Assembly (NCBI RefSeq): GCF_018499575.1
Contig: NZ_JAHDAP010000001.1
Span: 124,001 to 188,000 of the forward strand
DNA: 64,000 nucleotides
Source: Streptococcus infantis
GTDB taxonomy: Bacteria > Bacillota > Bacilli > Lactobacillales > Streptococcaceae
Reading direction: 5' to 3'
The translations under genes and the position numbers were made by a program. The notes under the pieces are model-generated. The model was not told the origin of the DNA, did not search any database, and was given only the letters and a program-made list of their open reading frames with translations. Below, one piece after another: positions 1-8,903 of this stretch (position 1 is its first letter; each line of letters starts with the position of its first letter).

Positions 1-497
1 GCGAAGTCAAGGTTGAGAACAAGGACACGCTCAAGGTCAAGCATGAGGGTGGAGTTGTCATCCAAGGTGCTTCTGGACTCTTGGTACGGATTGCCAAATG
101 TTGTAATCCTGTTCCAGGTGATGATATCGTTGGTTATATCACCAAAGGTCGCGGAGTTGCCATCCACCGTGTGGACTGTATGAACCTTCGTTCACAGGAA
201 AATTACGAGCAACGTTTGCTAGATGTCGAATGGGAAGACCAATTCTCAACCAAGGAATATATGGCTCATATCGATATCTATGGACTCAACCGTTCTGGTC
301 TTTTGAATGATATCTTGCAAGTCCTATCAAACACAACTAAGAATATCTCTTCGGTTAATGCCCAACCGACCAAGGATATGAAATTTGCAAATATTCACGT
401 TTCCTTTGGGATTTCAAACCTTTCAACTCTGACAACGGTAGTTGATAAGATTAAGAGCGTACCAGAAGTCTACTCAGTCAAACGGACCAATGGTTAA
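1..497 (+). CDS. relA: RelA/SpoT family (p)ppGpp synthetase/hydrolase, C-terminal part
   Basis: This is the 3' end of a bifunctional RelA/SpoT-homologue stringent-response enzyme; the gene begins before the window. The reading frame is open from base 3, so a start inside the window would be artificial. About 164 residues are visible. They contain the conserved regulatory stretch with RIAKCCNPVPGDDIVGYIT and RGVAIHRVDC, typical of the RIS/zinc-finger-like region before the terminal ACT domain. The last ~70 residues (AHIDIYGLNRSGLLNDIL onward) look like the ACT domain, which in this family senses amino acids or contacts the ribosome. The catalytic hydrolase and synthetase domains lie outside. 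dtd follows after 30 nt, the usual streptococcal arrangement, so the two are probably co-transcribed. Family assignment is firm; nothing can be said about the catalytic half. Confidence 0.95.
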   Translation, partial: EVKVENKDTLKVKHEGGVVIQGASGLLVRIAKCCNPVPGDDIVGYITKGRGVAIHRVDCMNLRSQENYEQRLLDVEWEDQFSTKEYMAHIDIYGLNRSGLLNDILQVLSNTTKNISSVNAQPTKDMKFANIHVSFGISNLSTLTTVVDKIKSVPEVYSVKRTNG

Positions 498-527
498 GTA
501 TGCTCGATACAGTCAGAAAGGATTTCT

Positions 528-971
528 ATGAAAATCATCGTTCAGCGAGTCAAGCAAGCTCAGGTTTCTATTGAGGGGCAGATTCATGGTCAAATCAAAC
601 AAGGGCTCTTGCTCTTAGTGGGGGTTGGACCTGAGGATCAGCAGGAAGATTTGGATTATGCAGTCAGAAAGCTTGTCAATATGCGGATTTTCTCAGATGC
701 TGAAGGCAAGATGAATCTGTCTGTTAAGGATATCCAAGGAGAAATTCTCTCCATCTCCCAGTTTACTCTGTTTGCCGATACCAAAAAAGGCAATCGTCCA
801 GCCTTTACAGGCGCCGCTAAACCAGATATGGCTGAGGCCTTCTATCAAGATTTTAACCAGGAACTAGCCAAGGAAGTTCCTGTTGAGACAGGAATCTTTG
901 GAGCAGATATGCAGGTGGGATTAGTCAATGATGGCCCAGTAACCATTATCCTAGATACTAAAAATAGATAA
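528..971 (+). CDS. dtd: D-aminoacyl-tRNA deacylase
   Basis: A 147-residue protein of the normal DTD length. It hydrolyses D-aminoacyl-tRNAs (and Gly-tRNA(Ala)), a cytoplasmic proofreading step that keeps D-amino acids out of protein. Both family signatures are present: SQFT at residues 77-80 and the Gly-cisPro motif NDGPVT at 134-139, which together form the active site at the dimer interface. The start ATG is preceded by AGAAAGGA at suitable spacing. It lies 30 nt after the relA homologue on the same strand and is followed at once by a strong terminator, so it is the last gene of that transcript. No anomaly seen. Confidence 0.97.
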   Translation: MKIIVQRVKQAQVSIEGQIHGQIKQGLLLLVGVGPEDQQEDLDYAVRKLVNMRIFSDAEGKMNLSVKDIQGEILSISQFTLFADTKKGNRPAFTGAAKPDMAEAFYQDFNQELAKEVPVETGIFGADMQVGLVNDGPVTIILDTKNR

Positions 972-972
972 G

Positions 973-1002
973 AAAAAACCAAGCTTGTATGCTTGGTTTT
1001 TT
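973..1002. terminator. Intrinsic terminator shared by dtd and psaR
   Basis: A perfect inverted repeat of 12-bp arms (973-984 and 991-1002) reading AAAAAACCAAGC / GCTTGGTTTTTT with a 6-nt loop. Because A- and T-runs flank both sides, it should work in both directions and end dtd (+) and psaR (-), whose stop codon is 10 nt away. Confidence 0.9.
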
Positions 1003-1012
1003 TGTGACGTAT

Positions 1013-1663
1013 TTAGTTCAGTTTTTCAACATAGAGCTGTTTGGCGATTTCTAGACTTAGCAAGAGTTCTTCGTTCTTATGAATCAAAGTAAAGGTGTTA
1101 GAAAAGTCATCAAACTGTTGAACTTGGAGTTTATCTCCGATATTGATGGCATGTTTTTCAAGATATTTGAGGAGGTCAAAGCTATCGTGAACGCGAGTCA
1201 GGAGATAGGTTCCAGCTTCTTTGGTTTCTGCTAGTGGCAAGTTATTGATTTCAACCAAAAGTTCTCCCTTAGCAGGAATGGTACCACCATGAGGGCAGGT
1301 CTTTGGAAAGCCGAGCATACTTTCTAATCTTTCCACAAAAAAGTCTGAAACGGTATGTTCTAACACTTCAGCTTCCTCATCAATTTGGTCACTGGTATAG
1401 TCTAGATGGTGGACCAGGAAAACCTCAATCAGACGATGTTTACGATAAAGCTCTGATACAAGTGTTAAGCCAATATCGGTGAGCAAGTATCCTTTTTTCT
1501 TGTCTTTTAAGATAAGATTTTCAGACTGCATGCGCTTGATCATTTCGGTTACAGCTGGAGGAGATACCTGCATTCGAGCAGCAATTTCCTTATTTGTAAT
1601 CTTAGGAACATCCATGCCAATCTCATAAATACATTTTAAGTAGTCTTCTTTATTTGGTGTCAT
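1013..1663 (-). CDS. psaR: DtxR/MntR-family manganese-dependent repressor (PsaR/ScaR)
   Basis: A 216-residue metalloregulator of the DtxR family. The N-terminal winged helix-turn-helix (residues ~1-70, with KEIAARMQVSPPAVTEMIKRM) is followed by the metal-binding/dimerisation domain with HRLIEVFL, an EAEVLEHTVS stretch and a CPHG motif, then a C-terminal FeoA/SH3-like domain. In mitis-group streptococci this protein, with Mn(II), represses the psa transporter operon. A start at 1669 would leave the Shine-Dalgarno touching the ATG. The ATG at 1663 sits about 7 nt after AAGGA and gives 216 aa, the length of pneumococcal PsaR, so I use it. It lies just downstream of tpx and close to psaBCA, consistent with local control. 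Confidence 0.93.
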   Translation of the reverse strand: MTPNKEDYLKCIYEIGMDVPKITNKEIAARMQVSPPAVTEMIKRMQSENLILKDKKKGYLLTDIGLTLVSELYRKHRLIEVFLVHHLDYTSDQIDEEAEVLEHTVSDFFVERLESMLGFPKTCPHGGTIPAKGELLVEINNLPLAETKEAGTYLLTRVHDSFDLLKYLEKHAINIGDKLQVQQFDDFSNTFTLIHKNEELLLSLEIAKQLYVEKLN

Positions 1664-1706
1664 TCGCATTTCCTTGTTTATTATCTCTATCTAGTATACC
1701 AAAAAA

Positions 1707-1724
1707 AGCTAGATTTCTCTAGCT
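1707..1724 (-). terminator. Terminator after tpx
   Basis: Seven-bp arms AGCTAGA / TCTAGCT with a 4-nt loop; on the minus strand this is followed by a run of seven T. It separates tpx from psaR and implies that psaR has its own promoter. Confidence 0.8.
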
Positions 1725-1744
1725 TCTTGCTACAAGAGCTGGAC

Positions 1745-2239
1745 TTAGTTGAGTTCTTTTGCAGCTGCAATAGCGGCTTCAAAGTCTGGCTCGCTGTTGA
1801 TATTGTCTACGTATTCGACATAGCGGATGATATTATCAGTATCGAGAACAAAAACTGCGCGTGCAAGCAGATGCCATTCATTGATTAAGAGGGCATAATC
1901 GCGTCCAAAGGAGTGGTCGAAGTAGTCTGATAGCATGATGGCATTCTCAATTCCTTCAGCACCACACCAGCGTTTTTGTGCAAATGGAAGGTCCATAGAT
2001 ACCGTTAGGACTACAGTGTTGTCCAAGCTAGCCAGTTCTTCATTAAAGCGACGAGTCTGCAGTGAGCAGATACCTGTATCGATAGAAGGGATAACACTCA
2101 AGATTTTTTTCTTGCCTTCAAAGTCAGCCAGTGTTTTTTTAGAAAGGTCCGTTGTTGTTAGAGAAAAGTCAAGGGCCTTGTCACCTACTTGTAGTTGTTT
2201 TCCTGTAAAAGTTACAGGATTTCCAAGGAATGTAGTCAT
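1745..2239 (-). CDS. tpx: Thiol peroxidase (Tpx/PsaD)
   Basis: A 164-residue atypical 2-Cys peroxiredoxin. It reduces hydrogen peroxide and alkyl hydroperoxides using thioredoxin, important for streptococci that lack catalase and make H2O2. The peroxidatic cysteine is C58 in [16 protein letters not shown], with the essential Thr/Arg neighbourhood. The resolving cysteine is C92 in RWCGAEGI, the spacing expected for the Tpx subfamily. The gene is the last member of the psaBCA-tpx cluster, 121 nt after psaA with a hairpin in between, so expression probably comes both from read-through of the psa promoter and from a local promoter. Length and motifs are normal. Confidence 0.96.
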   Translation of the reverse strand: MTTFLGNPVTFTGKQLQVGDKALDFSLTTTDLSKKTLADFEGKKKILSVIPSIDTGICSLQTRRFNEELASLDNTVVLTVSMDLPFAQKRWCGAEGIENAIMLSDYFDHSFGRDYALLINEWHLLARAVFVLDTDNIIRYVEYVDNINSEPDFEAAIAAAKELN

Positions 2240-2320
2240 GAGCTACTCCAATCTTTTTTCTTTCATTCTACATTAAATGTTCAGACCTTTCCAACAATTT
2301 GACCGGAATTTGAATAGATA

Positions 2321-2352
2321 AAAAACGCCAATTCATGGTGACTGACGTTTTT
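2321..2352 (-). terminator. Terminator or attenuating hairpin between psaA and tpx
   Basis: Arms 2321-2330 and 2343-2352 (AAAAACGCCA / TGACGTTTTT). The one mismatch on the plus strand becomes a G-U pair in minus-strand RNA, and a T-run follows in that direction. It therefore acts on psaA transcripts and may allow partial read-through into tpx. Confidence 0.7.
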
Positions 2353-2359
2353 AAAATAA

Positions 2360-3292
2360 TTATTTAGACAAACCTTCAGCAATCTTGTCAAGGTTATATT
2401 TCATCATGTTGTAGTAGCTATCGCCTTCTTTACCTTCTTCAGCGATTGAGTCCGTAAAGATTTGAGCATAGATTGGGATATTTGTGTCTTTAGAAACAGT
2501 CTTCATTGGACGATCATCGACACTGGATTCAACAAATAGTGATGGAACCTTCATTTGGCGAAGTTTTTCAACCAAAGTCTTGATTTGGTCAGGTGTTCCT
2601 TCTTCTTCAGTATTGATTTCCCAGATGTAAGCACTTGGGACACCGTAAGCTTTAGAGAAGTATTTAAAACATCCTTCGCTGGTTACGATGAGTTTCTTGT
2701 CCGCATCAATAGCGTTAAATTTCTCTTTGGCTTCCTTGTCAAGCTTGTCTAGTTTTTCAGTGTATTCTTTGAGATTCTTTTCGTAGAATTCCTTGTTGTT
2801 AGGGTCTTTAGCGATGAGTTGCTTAGCAATGTTTTGAGCATAAATAATCCCGTTTTCTAAGTTGAGCCAAGCATGTGGGTCTTCTTTCCCTTTTTCATTT
2901 TGGCCTTCTAGGTAGATGATATCAACGCCTTCACTGACAGCAAAGTAGTCCTTGTTTTCAGTCTTCTTAGCATTCTCAACTAATTTTGTAAACCAGGCAT
3001 TTCCACCTGTTTCAAGGTTGATGCCGTTGTAGAAGATTAAGTCGGCTTGAGACGTTTTCTTGACGTCTTCAGGAAGAGGTTCGTACTCGTGTGGATCTTG
3101 TCCAACAGGCACGATACTATGAAGATCAATCTTATCTCCAGCGATATTTTTAGTGATATCAGCGATAATTGAGTTTGTAGCAACGACTTTTAATTTTTGG
3201 TCACTTGTGGCCGTGTCTTTTTTTCCAGTAGAGCATGCTACAAGAGCAATTACGGAAAGAAAGAGAACCAGCAATGCACCTAATTTTTTCAT
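2360..3292 (-). CDS. psaA: Manganese-binding lipoprotein PsaA
   Basis: A 310-residue cluster A-I substrate-binding lipoprotein of the Mn(II) ABC importer, also an adhesion-associated antigen. The signal peptide ends in a lipobox LVAC with the lipidated cysteine at residue 20. The four metal ligands known from pneumococcal PsaA are visible with a one-residue offset: H68 (QDPHEYEP), H140 (EDPHAW), E206 (TSEGCF) and D281 ([10 protein letters not shown]). The start is supported by GGAGGAATCT upstream. It follows psaC by 27 nt in the psaB-psaC-psaA order. Regulation by the Mn-dependent repressor acts at the operator upstream of psaB. Length is within one residue of the pneumococcal protein. Confidence 0.98.
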   Translation of the reverse strand: MKKLGALLVLFLSVIALVACSTGKKDTATSDQKLKVVATNSIIADITKNIAGDKIDLHSIVPVGQDPHEYEPLPEDVKKTSQADLIFYNGINLETGGNAWFTKLVENAKKTENKDYFAVSEGVDIIYLEGQNEKGKEDPHAWLNLENGIIYAQNIAKQLIAKDPNNKEFYEKNLKEYTEKLDKLDKEAKEKFNAIDADKKLIVTSEGCFKYFSKAYGVPSAYIWEINTEEEGTPDQIKTLVEKLRQMKVPSLFVESSVDDRPMKTVSKDTNIPIYAQIFTDSIAEEGKEGDSYYNMMKYNLDKIAEGLSK

Positions 3293-3319
3293 TAGATTCC
3301 TCCAGAGGGGCTTCCCTCG

Positions 3320-4168
3320 TTATTGTTTGATTTTTTTATTTTTCAGCTTCAGATAACGTTGTTTTGGTGCGATAAAGAAACTGATGAGAAAGAAACTGGC
3401 AGATGTCAGCACGATACTTGAACCTGCAGCTAGGTTAAAGCTATAACCGATAAAAAGTCCCAGGACAGAAGCTAGAGCTCCCAAGCCTGATGAAAGAAAA
3501 ATCATGCTCTTAAGACTATTAGCGTAGAGATAAGCTGTCGAAGCTGGGGTAATCAGCATGGCTACGATAAGGATGGTTCCGACACTTTGCATAGCAGTCA
3601 CTGACACCAGAGTCAAGAGTACCATGAGTAGATAGTGGTAGAAATTAACTGGCATGCCCATAGCCTTGGCTAGGAGTTCATCAAAGGATGTAATCAAGAG
3701 TTGTTTGAAGAAAATCCCGATAACCAAGAGAATGAGTGCTCCCACACCGATGGTAATATACATGTCTAAGTCTTGCACAGCCAAAATATTCCCAAAGAGG
3801 ATATGGAAGAGGTCAGTCGAGCTTTTAGCCACACTAATCAGGATGATACCCAGAGCCAAGAAAGATGAAAATGTAATCCCTATGGCAGTGTCACTCTTGA
3901 TGATAGAGTTCCCCTTGATGTAGGTGATGATGACAGAGGCAAGTAGTCCAAAGATAATAGCCCCGATAAAGAAGTCAATCCCTAAAATAAAGGAAAGGGC
4001 TACACCAGGTAAAACAGCGTGCGAGATGGCATCGCCCATGAGAGACATCCCACGTAGAATGATAAAGCAGCCAACAGCTCCGGCTACAACACCGATGACA
4101 ACTGCTGTAATCAAGGCATTTTGTAGAAAGTGGAAATTCTGCAATCCATCTATAAATTCTCCAATCAT
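3320..4168 (-). CDS. psaC: Manganese ABC transporter permease PsaC
   Basis: A 282-residue polytopic membrane protein of the ABC-3 (ZnuB/MntB/PsaC) family forming the channel for Mn(II) import. Hydrophobic segments run through most of the chain (for example [20 protein letters not shown] near residues 17-37 and [13 protein letters not shown] near 147-159), with 8-9 likely helices and a basic C-terminus (KLKNKKIKQ). The start codon overlaps the psaB stop in an ATGA arrangement, so translation is probably coupled to the ATPase gene. No deviation from the family. Confidence 0.96.
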   Translation of the reverse strand: MIGEFIDGLQNFHFLQNALITAVVIGVVAGAVGCFIILRGMSLMGDAISHAVLPGVALSFILGIDFFIGAIIFGLLASVIITYIKGNSIIKSDTAIGITFSSFLALGIILISVAKSSTDLFHILFGNILAVQDLDMYITIGVGALILLVIGIFFKQLLITSFDELLAKAMGMPVNFYHYLLMVLLTLVSVTAMQSVGTILIVAMLITPASTAYLYANSLKSMIFLSSGLGALASVLGLFIGYSFNLAAGSSIVLTSASFFLISFFIAPKQRYLKLKNKKIKQ

Positions 4169-4887
4169 AGGTCACCTCCATTGAAAAAGAGTCGGTCACC
4201 ATAAGCTTGTTTGAGATTGGCTTTGGTGAAGGTCTCCTTTGTTGGACCAAAGGCAATTAGCTCCTTGTTGAGAAGGAGTACCTGGTCAAAATAATGGGGA
4301 ACCTTACCGAGATCGTGGTGGACGATAAGGACCGTCTTGCCAGCCTTTTTAAGATCTCTCAGCGTGTTCATGATAATTTCTTCACTGACTGAGTCAATCC
4401 CAACAAAGGGCTCGTCTAAGAGAATATAGTCAGCCTCTTGAACTAGACAGCGGGCAATCAAGACACGCTGGAATTGGCCACCAGAGAGTTGACTGATCTG
4501 GCGTTCAGCATAGTCTGAGAGTCCAACGATTTCAAGTGCATCTGCCACTTTTTTCCAGTGACTTGCCTTTAAAGTGTGAAAGAGTGGAATGGACGGATAG
4601 AGTCCTAGAGAAACACACTCTTTTACCTTGATAGGAAAGTTGTAGTCGATATGAATTTTCTGCTCGACATAGGCAACTTTCTTAAGAGATTTATTCATTT
4701 CTTTATCATCGATAAAAGCATGTCCTTCATGTGGGATAATGCCCAGCATACTTTTTAATAAGGTTGATTTTCCAGCGCCGTTTGGACCAATAATCCCGGT
4801 AATCGTTGGTCCTTGGAGCACTAGTGAAATATCCTTTAGTGCCAACGTTTCTTTGTAGGAGACACTGAGGTTTTCGATACGTATCAT
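4165..4887 (-). CDS. psaB: Manganese ABC transporter ATPase PsaB
   Basis: A 240-residue ABC ATPase that powers Mn(II) uptake through PsaC with PsaA as the binding protein. Walker [10 protein letters not shown] lies near residues 34-42, the signature LSGGQFQR near 134-141, Walker B YILLDEP near 155-161 and the H-loop histidines in IVHHD near 189-193. It is the first gene of the operon and carries a good Shine-Dalgarno (AGGAGGAA). The promoter with overlapping repressor site lies 25-60 nt upstream. Confidence 0.97.
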   Translation of the reverse strand: MIRIENLSVSYKETLALKDISLVLQGPTITGIIGPNGAGKSTLLKSMLGIIPHEGHAFIDDKEMNKSLKKVAYVEQKIHIDYNFPIKVKECVSLGLYPSIPLFHTLKASHWKKVADALEIVGLSDYAERQISQLSGGQFQRVLIARCLVQEADYILLDEPFVGIDSVSEEIIMNTLRDLKKAGKTVLIVHHDLGKVPHYFDQVLLLNKELIAFGPTKETFTKANLKQAYGDRLFFNGGDL

Positions 4888-4911
4888 ACAGTTGTATTCC
4901 TCCTAATTTTT

Positions 4912-4946
4912 AATATACCTTAATTTTATTTTTAAGTCAAGTTAAT
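4912..4946 (-). promoter_or_regulatory. psaBCA promoter with PsaR/ScaR-type operator
   Basis: On the minus strand a -35 TTGACT (complement of 4936-4941) and a -10 TATATT (complement of 4912-4917) are 18 bp apart. The -35 is embedded in the quasi-palindrome TTAACTTGACTTAA (4933-4946), which resembles the known operator of Mn-dependent ScaR/PsaR repressors in streptococci. Binding there would block polymerase. Promoter elements are seen directly; repressor identity is inferred from family knowledge and from psaR in the same locus. Confidence 0.8.
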
Positions 4947-5066
4947 TTTGGTAAAAATTTAAAATATGAACATCTAAAGAATCAGGAAGACACGGCATTT
5001 TTAATTGCATTCCCCAGGGATTTTTGCTAAGCTAAGAATAAGTGAAATTAGGAAAGCGAGAACAAG

Positions 5067-6959
5067 ATGACACGTTATCAAGATGATTTTTATGATGCCA
5101 TAAATGGTGAGTGGGAAAAGACTGCTGTTATTCCAGCTGATAAATCGAGAACAGGTGGTTTTATCGACCTTGACGAAGAAATCGAAGAGTTGATGCTAAC
5201 GACGACTGACAAGTGGTTGGCTGGAGAAGATCTTCCAGAAGATCCGATCCTAGCAAACTTTGTCAAATACCACGCTATGGTCAGAGATTTCGTTAAGCGA
5301 GAAGCAGATGGAATTGAACCAGTCCTTCCGATGCTTAAGGAATACCAGGATTTGGAAAGTTTTGCGGATTTCGCAAGTAAACTAGCAGTATATGAATTAG
5401 CTGGCAAACCAAACTTCCTTCCATTTGGAGTATCACCAGACTTTATGGATGCTAGAACCAATGTTCTCTGGGCTAGTGCTCCAGGAACTATCTTGCCTGA
5501 TACAACCTACTATGCGGAAGACCATCCTCAGCGTGAGGAATTATTGAACCTTTGGAAAGAAAGTACTTCTAATCTCCTCAAAGCCTATAACTTCTCAGAT
5601 GAAGAAATCGAAGACTTGCTAGAGAAACGATTGGAATTGGACCGCCGCATCGCAGCTGTCGTACTTTCAAACGAAGAGAGTTCAGAGTATGCCAAACTTT
5701 ACCATCCGTATTCTTATGAAGATTTCAAAAAGTTTGCGCCTGCCCTTCCATTGGATGACTTTTTCCAAGCAGTGATTGGGCAAACTCCAGACAAGGTTAT
5801 CGTAGATGAAGAACGTTTCTGGCAAGCAGCAGAGCAATTTTATAGTGAGGAAGCTTGGCCTTTACTCAAGGCAAGCTTGATCTTGAGTGTAGTTAATCTT
5901 TCAACTAGTTATCTGACAGATGAGATTCGTATCTTGTCAGGTGCCTACGGACGAGCTCTTTCAGGAGTTCCAGAGGCTCAAGACAAACGCAAGGCAGCTT
6001 ACCATTTAGCTCAAGGACCTTTTAAACAAGCCCTCGGTCTTTGGTATGCCCACGAAAAATTCTCTCCAGAAGCTAAGGCAGACGTAGAGAAAAAAGTAGC
6101 AACTATGATTGACGTTTATAAGGAACGTTTGGCTAAAAATGACTGGCTGACTCCTGAAACTCGAGAAAAAGCCATCGTCAAACTTAATGTCATCAAGCCT
6201 TATATTGGTTATCCAGAAGAACTGCCAGCTCGCTATAAGGACAAGATAGTAGATGAATCTGCTAGTCTCTTTGAGAATGCCCTAGCATTTGCGCGTGTGG
6301 AAATTAAGCACAGTTGGAGCAAGTGGAATCAGCCGGTTGACTACAAGGAGTGGGGAATGCCTGCTCATATGGTGAATGCCTACTACAATCCACAAAAGAA
6401 CTTGATTGTCTTCCCAGCTGCTATTTTACAAGCACCATTCTATGACTTGCATCAGTCATCTTCTGCCAACTATGGTGGTATCGGAGCGGTTATCGCCCAT
6501 GAAATTTCTCATGCCTTTGATACAAATGGAGCTTCCTTTGATGAAAATGGTAGTCTCAAGGATTGGTGGACAGAGAGCGACTATGCTGCTTTTAAAGAAA
6601 AAACGCAGAAGGTTATCGACCAGTTTGATGGCCAAGAATCTTATGGTGCAAAAATCAATGGGAAATTAACTGTATCCGAAAACGTTGCTGACCTTGGAGG
6701 AATCGCTGCAGCGCTAGAAGCTGCTAAGAGAGAGCCAGACTTCTCAGCTGAAGAGTTCTTCCATAACTTTGCTCGTATTTGGCGTATGAAAGGCCGCCCA
6801 GAGTTGATGAAACTCATGGCCAGCGTTGATGTGCACGCCCCAGCTAAACTCCGTGTCAACGTCCAAGTACCAAACTTTGATGACTTCTTTACAACCTATG
6901 ATGTCAAAGAAGGCGACGGAATGTGGCGCTCACCAGAAGATCGTGTGATTATTTGGTAA
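5067..6959 (+). CDS. pepO: Endopeptidase PepO (M13/neprilysin family)
   Basis: A 630-residue M13 zinc metallopeptidase that cleaves oligopeptides; in pneumococcus PepO is also found outside the cell and binds plasminogen and fibronectin. The zinc-binding HExxH is HEISH at residues 478-482, and the downstream ENVADLGG holds the third ligand glutamate. NAYYNP and the C-terminal RVN/W region are typical of the family. No signal peptide is visible, as in other lactic-acid-bacterial PepO proteins. It is divergent from psaB with about 180 nt between them and is followed by a strong bidirectional terminator, so it is monocistronic. Confidence 0.97.
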   Translation: MTRYQDDFYDAINGEWEKTAVIPADKSRTGGFIDLDEEIEELMLTTTDKWLAGEDLPEDPILANFVKYHAMVRDFVKREADGIEPVLPMLKEYQDLESFADFASKLAVYELAGKPNFLPFGVSPDFMDARTNVLWASAPGTILPDTTYYAEDHPQREELLNLWKESTSNLLKAYNFSDEEIEDLLEKRLELDRRIAAVVLSNEESSEYAKLYHPYSYEDFKKFAPALPLDDFFQAVIGQTPDKVIVDEERFWQAAEQFYSEEAWPLLKASLILSVVNLSTSYLTDEIRILSGAYGRALSGVPEAQDKRKAAYHLAQGPFKQALGLWYAHEKFSPEAKADVEKKVATMIDVYKERLAKNDWLTPETREKAIVKLNVIKPYIGYPEELPARYKDKIVDESASLFENALAFARVEIKHSWSKWNQPVDYKEWGMPAHMVNAYYNPQKNLIVFPAAILQAPFYDLHQSSSANYGGIGAVIAHEISHAFDTNGASFDENGSLKDWWTESDYAAFKEKTQKVIDQFDGQESYGAKINGKLTVSENVADLGGIAAALEAAKREPDFSAEEFFHNFARIWRMKGRPELMKLMASVDVHAPAKLRVNVQVPNFDDFFTTYDVKEGDGMWRSPEDRVIIW

Positions 6960-6962
6960 TAC

Positions 6963-6992
6963 AAAAACCAAGGATGATTGTCCTTGGTTTTT
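6963..6992. terminator. Bidirectional terminator between pepO and the MBL-fold gene
   Basis: Twelve-bp perfect arms AAAAACCAAGGA (6963-6974) and TCCTTGGTTTTT (6981-6992) with a 6-nt loop. It can end pepO (+) and the convergent hydrolase gene (-). Confidence 0.9.
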
Positions 6993-6997
6993 ATGTT

Positions 6998-7627
6998 CTA
7001 GAAAAATGGATTGAAAGTTTTTTCGTGGGCGATAGTCGTAGCCGGACCATGTCCTGGATAGACATCGTAGTTTGGAAGGGTGAAGAGCTGGGTTTGGACA
7101 CTATGAAGGAGTTGTTCCATACTACCAGTTGGCAAATCTGTCCGACCAATGGTTTCCCGGAAAAGGGCATCTCCCGTTAAGACCAAGTGTCCATCTGGGA
7201 AAACCAATGAAACTCCACCGATGGAGTGGCCTGGCGTTGGTAGAACTGTAAAGCGGAATTCTTCAATCTGGTATTCTTCATGAAAGACATAAGTGTGTTC
7301 AGCTGGTTTGCAGATGACATCCGCCATATCATCGTGTCGAGGGAGTCCTGAAAGGTTGTCAACAGGAGTATAGAGCCAAGAAGCTTCACTTTCTGCCACA
7401 TAGACTGGAGGATTTCCATAAGTATCTCTGACCAAGTCAAGACTCATAATATGGTCGTAGTGAGTGTGGGTCAGAAGAATGGCACAGACCGGTTTGTTGA
7501 TGGTTTCGATAGTCTTGCGAATGGCCTCCCAATGGCTACCAGGATCGACTACAATCAGGTGTTGCTCCCCTTCAAGATAATAAGTATTTTCATAGGCGAC
7601 AGGATTCACAGTTTTATGGATTTTCAT
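6998..7627 (-). CDS. MBL-fold metallohydrolase (GloB-like)
   Basis: A 209-residue metallo-beta-lactamase-fold hydrolase. The metal-binding motif HTHYDH (in LLTHTHYDHIMSLD, residues ~53-66), a later conserved histidine in PGHSIGG, an aspartate in LTGDALF, and the terminal PGHG are the expected ligands of a binuclear zinc site. The closest known activity class is glyoxalase II-like thioester hydrolysis, but many short members have unknown substrates, so only the fold and metal chemistry are firm. The start is supported by GAGGAAA. It is convergent with pepO and has no functional partner nearby. Confidence 0.88.
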   Translation of the reverse strand: MKIHKTVNPVAYENTYYLEGEQHLIVVDPGSHWEAIRKTIETINKPVCAILLTHTHYDHIMSLDLVRDTYGNPPVYVAESEASWLYTPVDNLSGLPRHDDMADVICKPAEHTYVFHEEYQIEEFRFTVLPTPGHSIGGVSLVFPDGHLVLTGDALFRETIGRTDLPTGSMEQLLHSVQTQLFTLPNYDVYPGHGPATTIAHEKTFNPFF

Positions 7628-7696
7628 AGGATTTCCTCTTTCAAAGATTTACAGTTTCTAGTATAACACAGAAGCACAAAATAAGGAATCAACAAG

Positions 7697-7727
7697 AAAG
7701 TCCCTCCATAAAAGAAGGGACTTTTAA
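7697..7727 (-). terminator. Hairpin after the lipase-like gene
   Basis: Inverted repeat AAGTCCCT ... AGGGACTT directly downstream of the stop codon of the minus-strand gene at 7732. The T-run is short, so terminator strength is uncertain. Confidence 0.6.
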
Positions 7728-7731
7728 CTTT

Positions 7732-8808
7732 TTAAAAATGATTTTTCCAGGCTTGGAAGCGTGCATCCAGTAGGAGTTGTGTCAGGTTTTTTAAGATTTC
7801 GACTTGCTCGGGCTCTAGTGTCTGGGCTTGAGAAACAAGTTGTCGAACATGTTCAATAGCATTTCTAGAAGATAAATCATTGATGGAAGTGATTCCAGAT
7901 TCTAGGATGGTTCCAAAGAAGAGATCAAAATAGAGTTCGAGTTCTTCATCGGGAACACTGTCCACCCATTCTTTAAGAGCGTCTTTGATTTGCAGACTTT
8001 CGCTACTAATTTCCTCTAGTTGGACAAAGTGCTGTCCTTCAGTTAGCCAGCTAAAAGTATTGTGTTGAGCGATTCCACCGAGAGCCGTAGATTTGACAAC
8101 GGTAGGAGTATCAGGAACTTCTAGCATCATGCCGATGACAGAACCTTGTGGGACATAACGGTGAAATTTAGGGATAACATCTTGATAACCAGTCGTTTCT
8201 GTCAGATGAGCCTGCAAACCAGGAGCATCGTAGGTATAAACTGCTGATATCTTTTCCTGTAATTCAGGCTGGATTTGACTAGCAGCAAAGACGGCTAGAT
8301 TCCCACCTTTAGAATGCCCAGCAAGAAGAATTTTTTGTTTTGGATGTTGTTTAAAGAAATCTTCCAAGTATTCAAGAGCATGCTTTTGGGCGGGGATTTC
8401 CTTCATATAGGTCATGTGGAAATCTTCCTTCCAGCCAATAATACTGTCGTCTGTACCTCGAAAGACAATCAGATAAGTATCCAGGTTCAGACGATAGGTC
8501 ATAGCAGCGAACTGTTTCTGTTGCTCAGTATCAATCTCGTTAATAAAGTTTGATAGCTTGCAATTTCTAAAACGTTTGTGTTGGGCAAGCTGGTCTAAAA
8601 GTTGCAGACGTTCTTTATTGGTCAACATGGTGCTTTCTCGCGGAACACGTGTTGCGACATCGCTTAAACGATTGACGGATTGGTCCAACAGGTTATCAAA
8701 AGGAAGATAAGTCAGCTCTGTCAAAGCAAGTACATCCAGTTCATTTAAGGGAAGATCATAAAAAGAATCGTATTGAACATCAGTTAGATAGTCAAAAATA
8801 TTGGCCAT
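7732..8808 (-). CDS. Lipase-like alpha/beta-hydrolase (DUF2974/Mbeg1-like)
   Basis: A 358-residue cytoplasmic protein with a class-3-lipase-like alpha/beta-hydrolase core. The nucleophile elbow is AGHSKGGNLA (near residues 165-174), preceded by the oxyanion-type VFRGTDD and followed by a YTYDAPG segment common to this group. Proteins of this type in Firmicutes are annotated Mbeg1-like or DUF2974; the substrate is unknown. A longer frame starts at 8835 but has no ribosome site. The ATG at 8808 follows AAGGAATTCTC and gives the usual MANIFDYL start, so I use it. It is divergent from the response-regulator gene. No signal peptide seen. Confidence 0.82.
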   Translation of the reverse strand: MANIFDYLTDVQYDSFYDLPLNELDVLALTELTYLPFDNLLDQSVNRLSDVATRVPRESTMLTNKERLQLLDQLAQHKRFRNCKLSNFINEIDTEQQKQFAAMTYRLNLDTYLIVFRGTDDSIIGWKEDFHMTYMKEIPAQKHALEYLEDFFKQHPKQKILLAGHSKGGNLAVFAASQIQPELQEKISAVYTYDAPGLQAHLTETTGYQDVIPKFHRYVPQGSVIGMMLEVPDTPTVVKSTALGGIAQHNTFSWLTEGQHFVQLEEISSESLQIKDALKEWVDSVPDEELELYFDLFFGTILESGITSINDLSSRNAIEHVRQLVSQAQTLEPEQVEILKNLTQLLLDARFQAWKNHF

Positions 8809-8903
8809 GAGAATTCCTTTCTTAACTTTTATCATATCAGATTTGCATCAATTTCGCTAGTAGTCAGAAGAATTTTGCTATAATATAAAAAAAGGAGGAG
8901 CAG

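Noticed and set aside
81..497. A complete 138-aa ACT-domain gene starting at TTG 81
   Set aside because: The frame is open to the left edge and the protein matches the C-terminus of a RelA/SpoT enzyme, so it is a truncated gene, not a small separate one.
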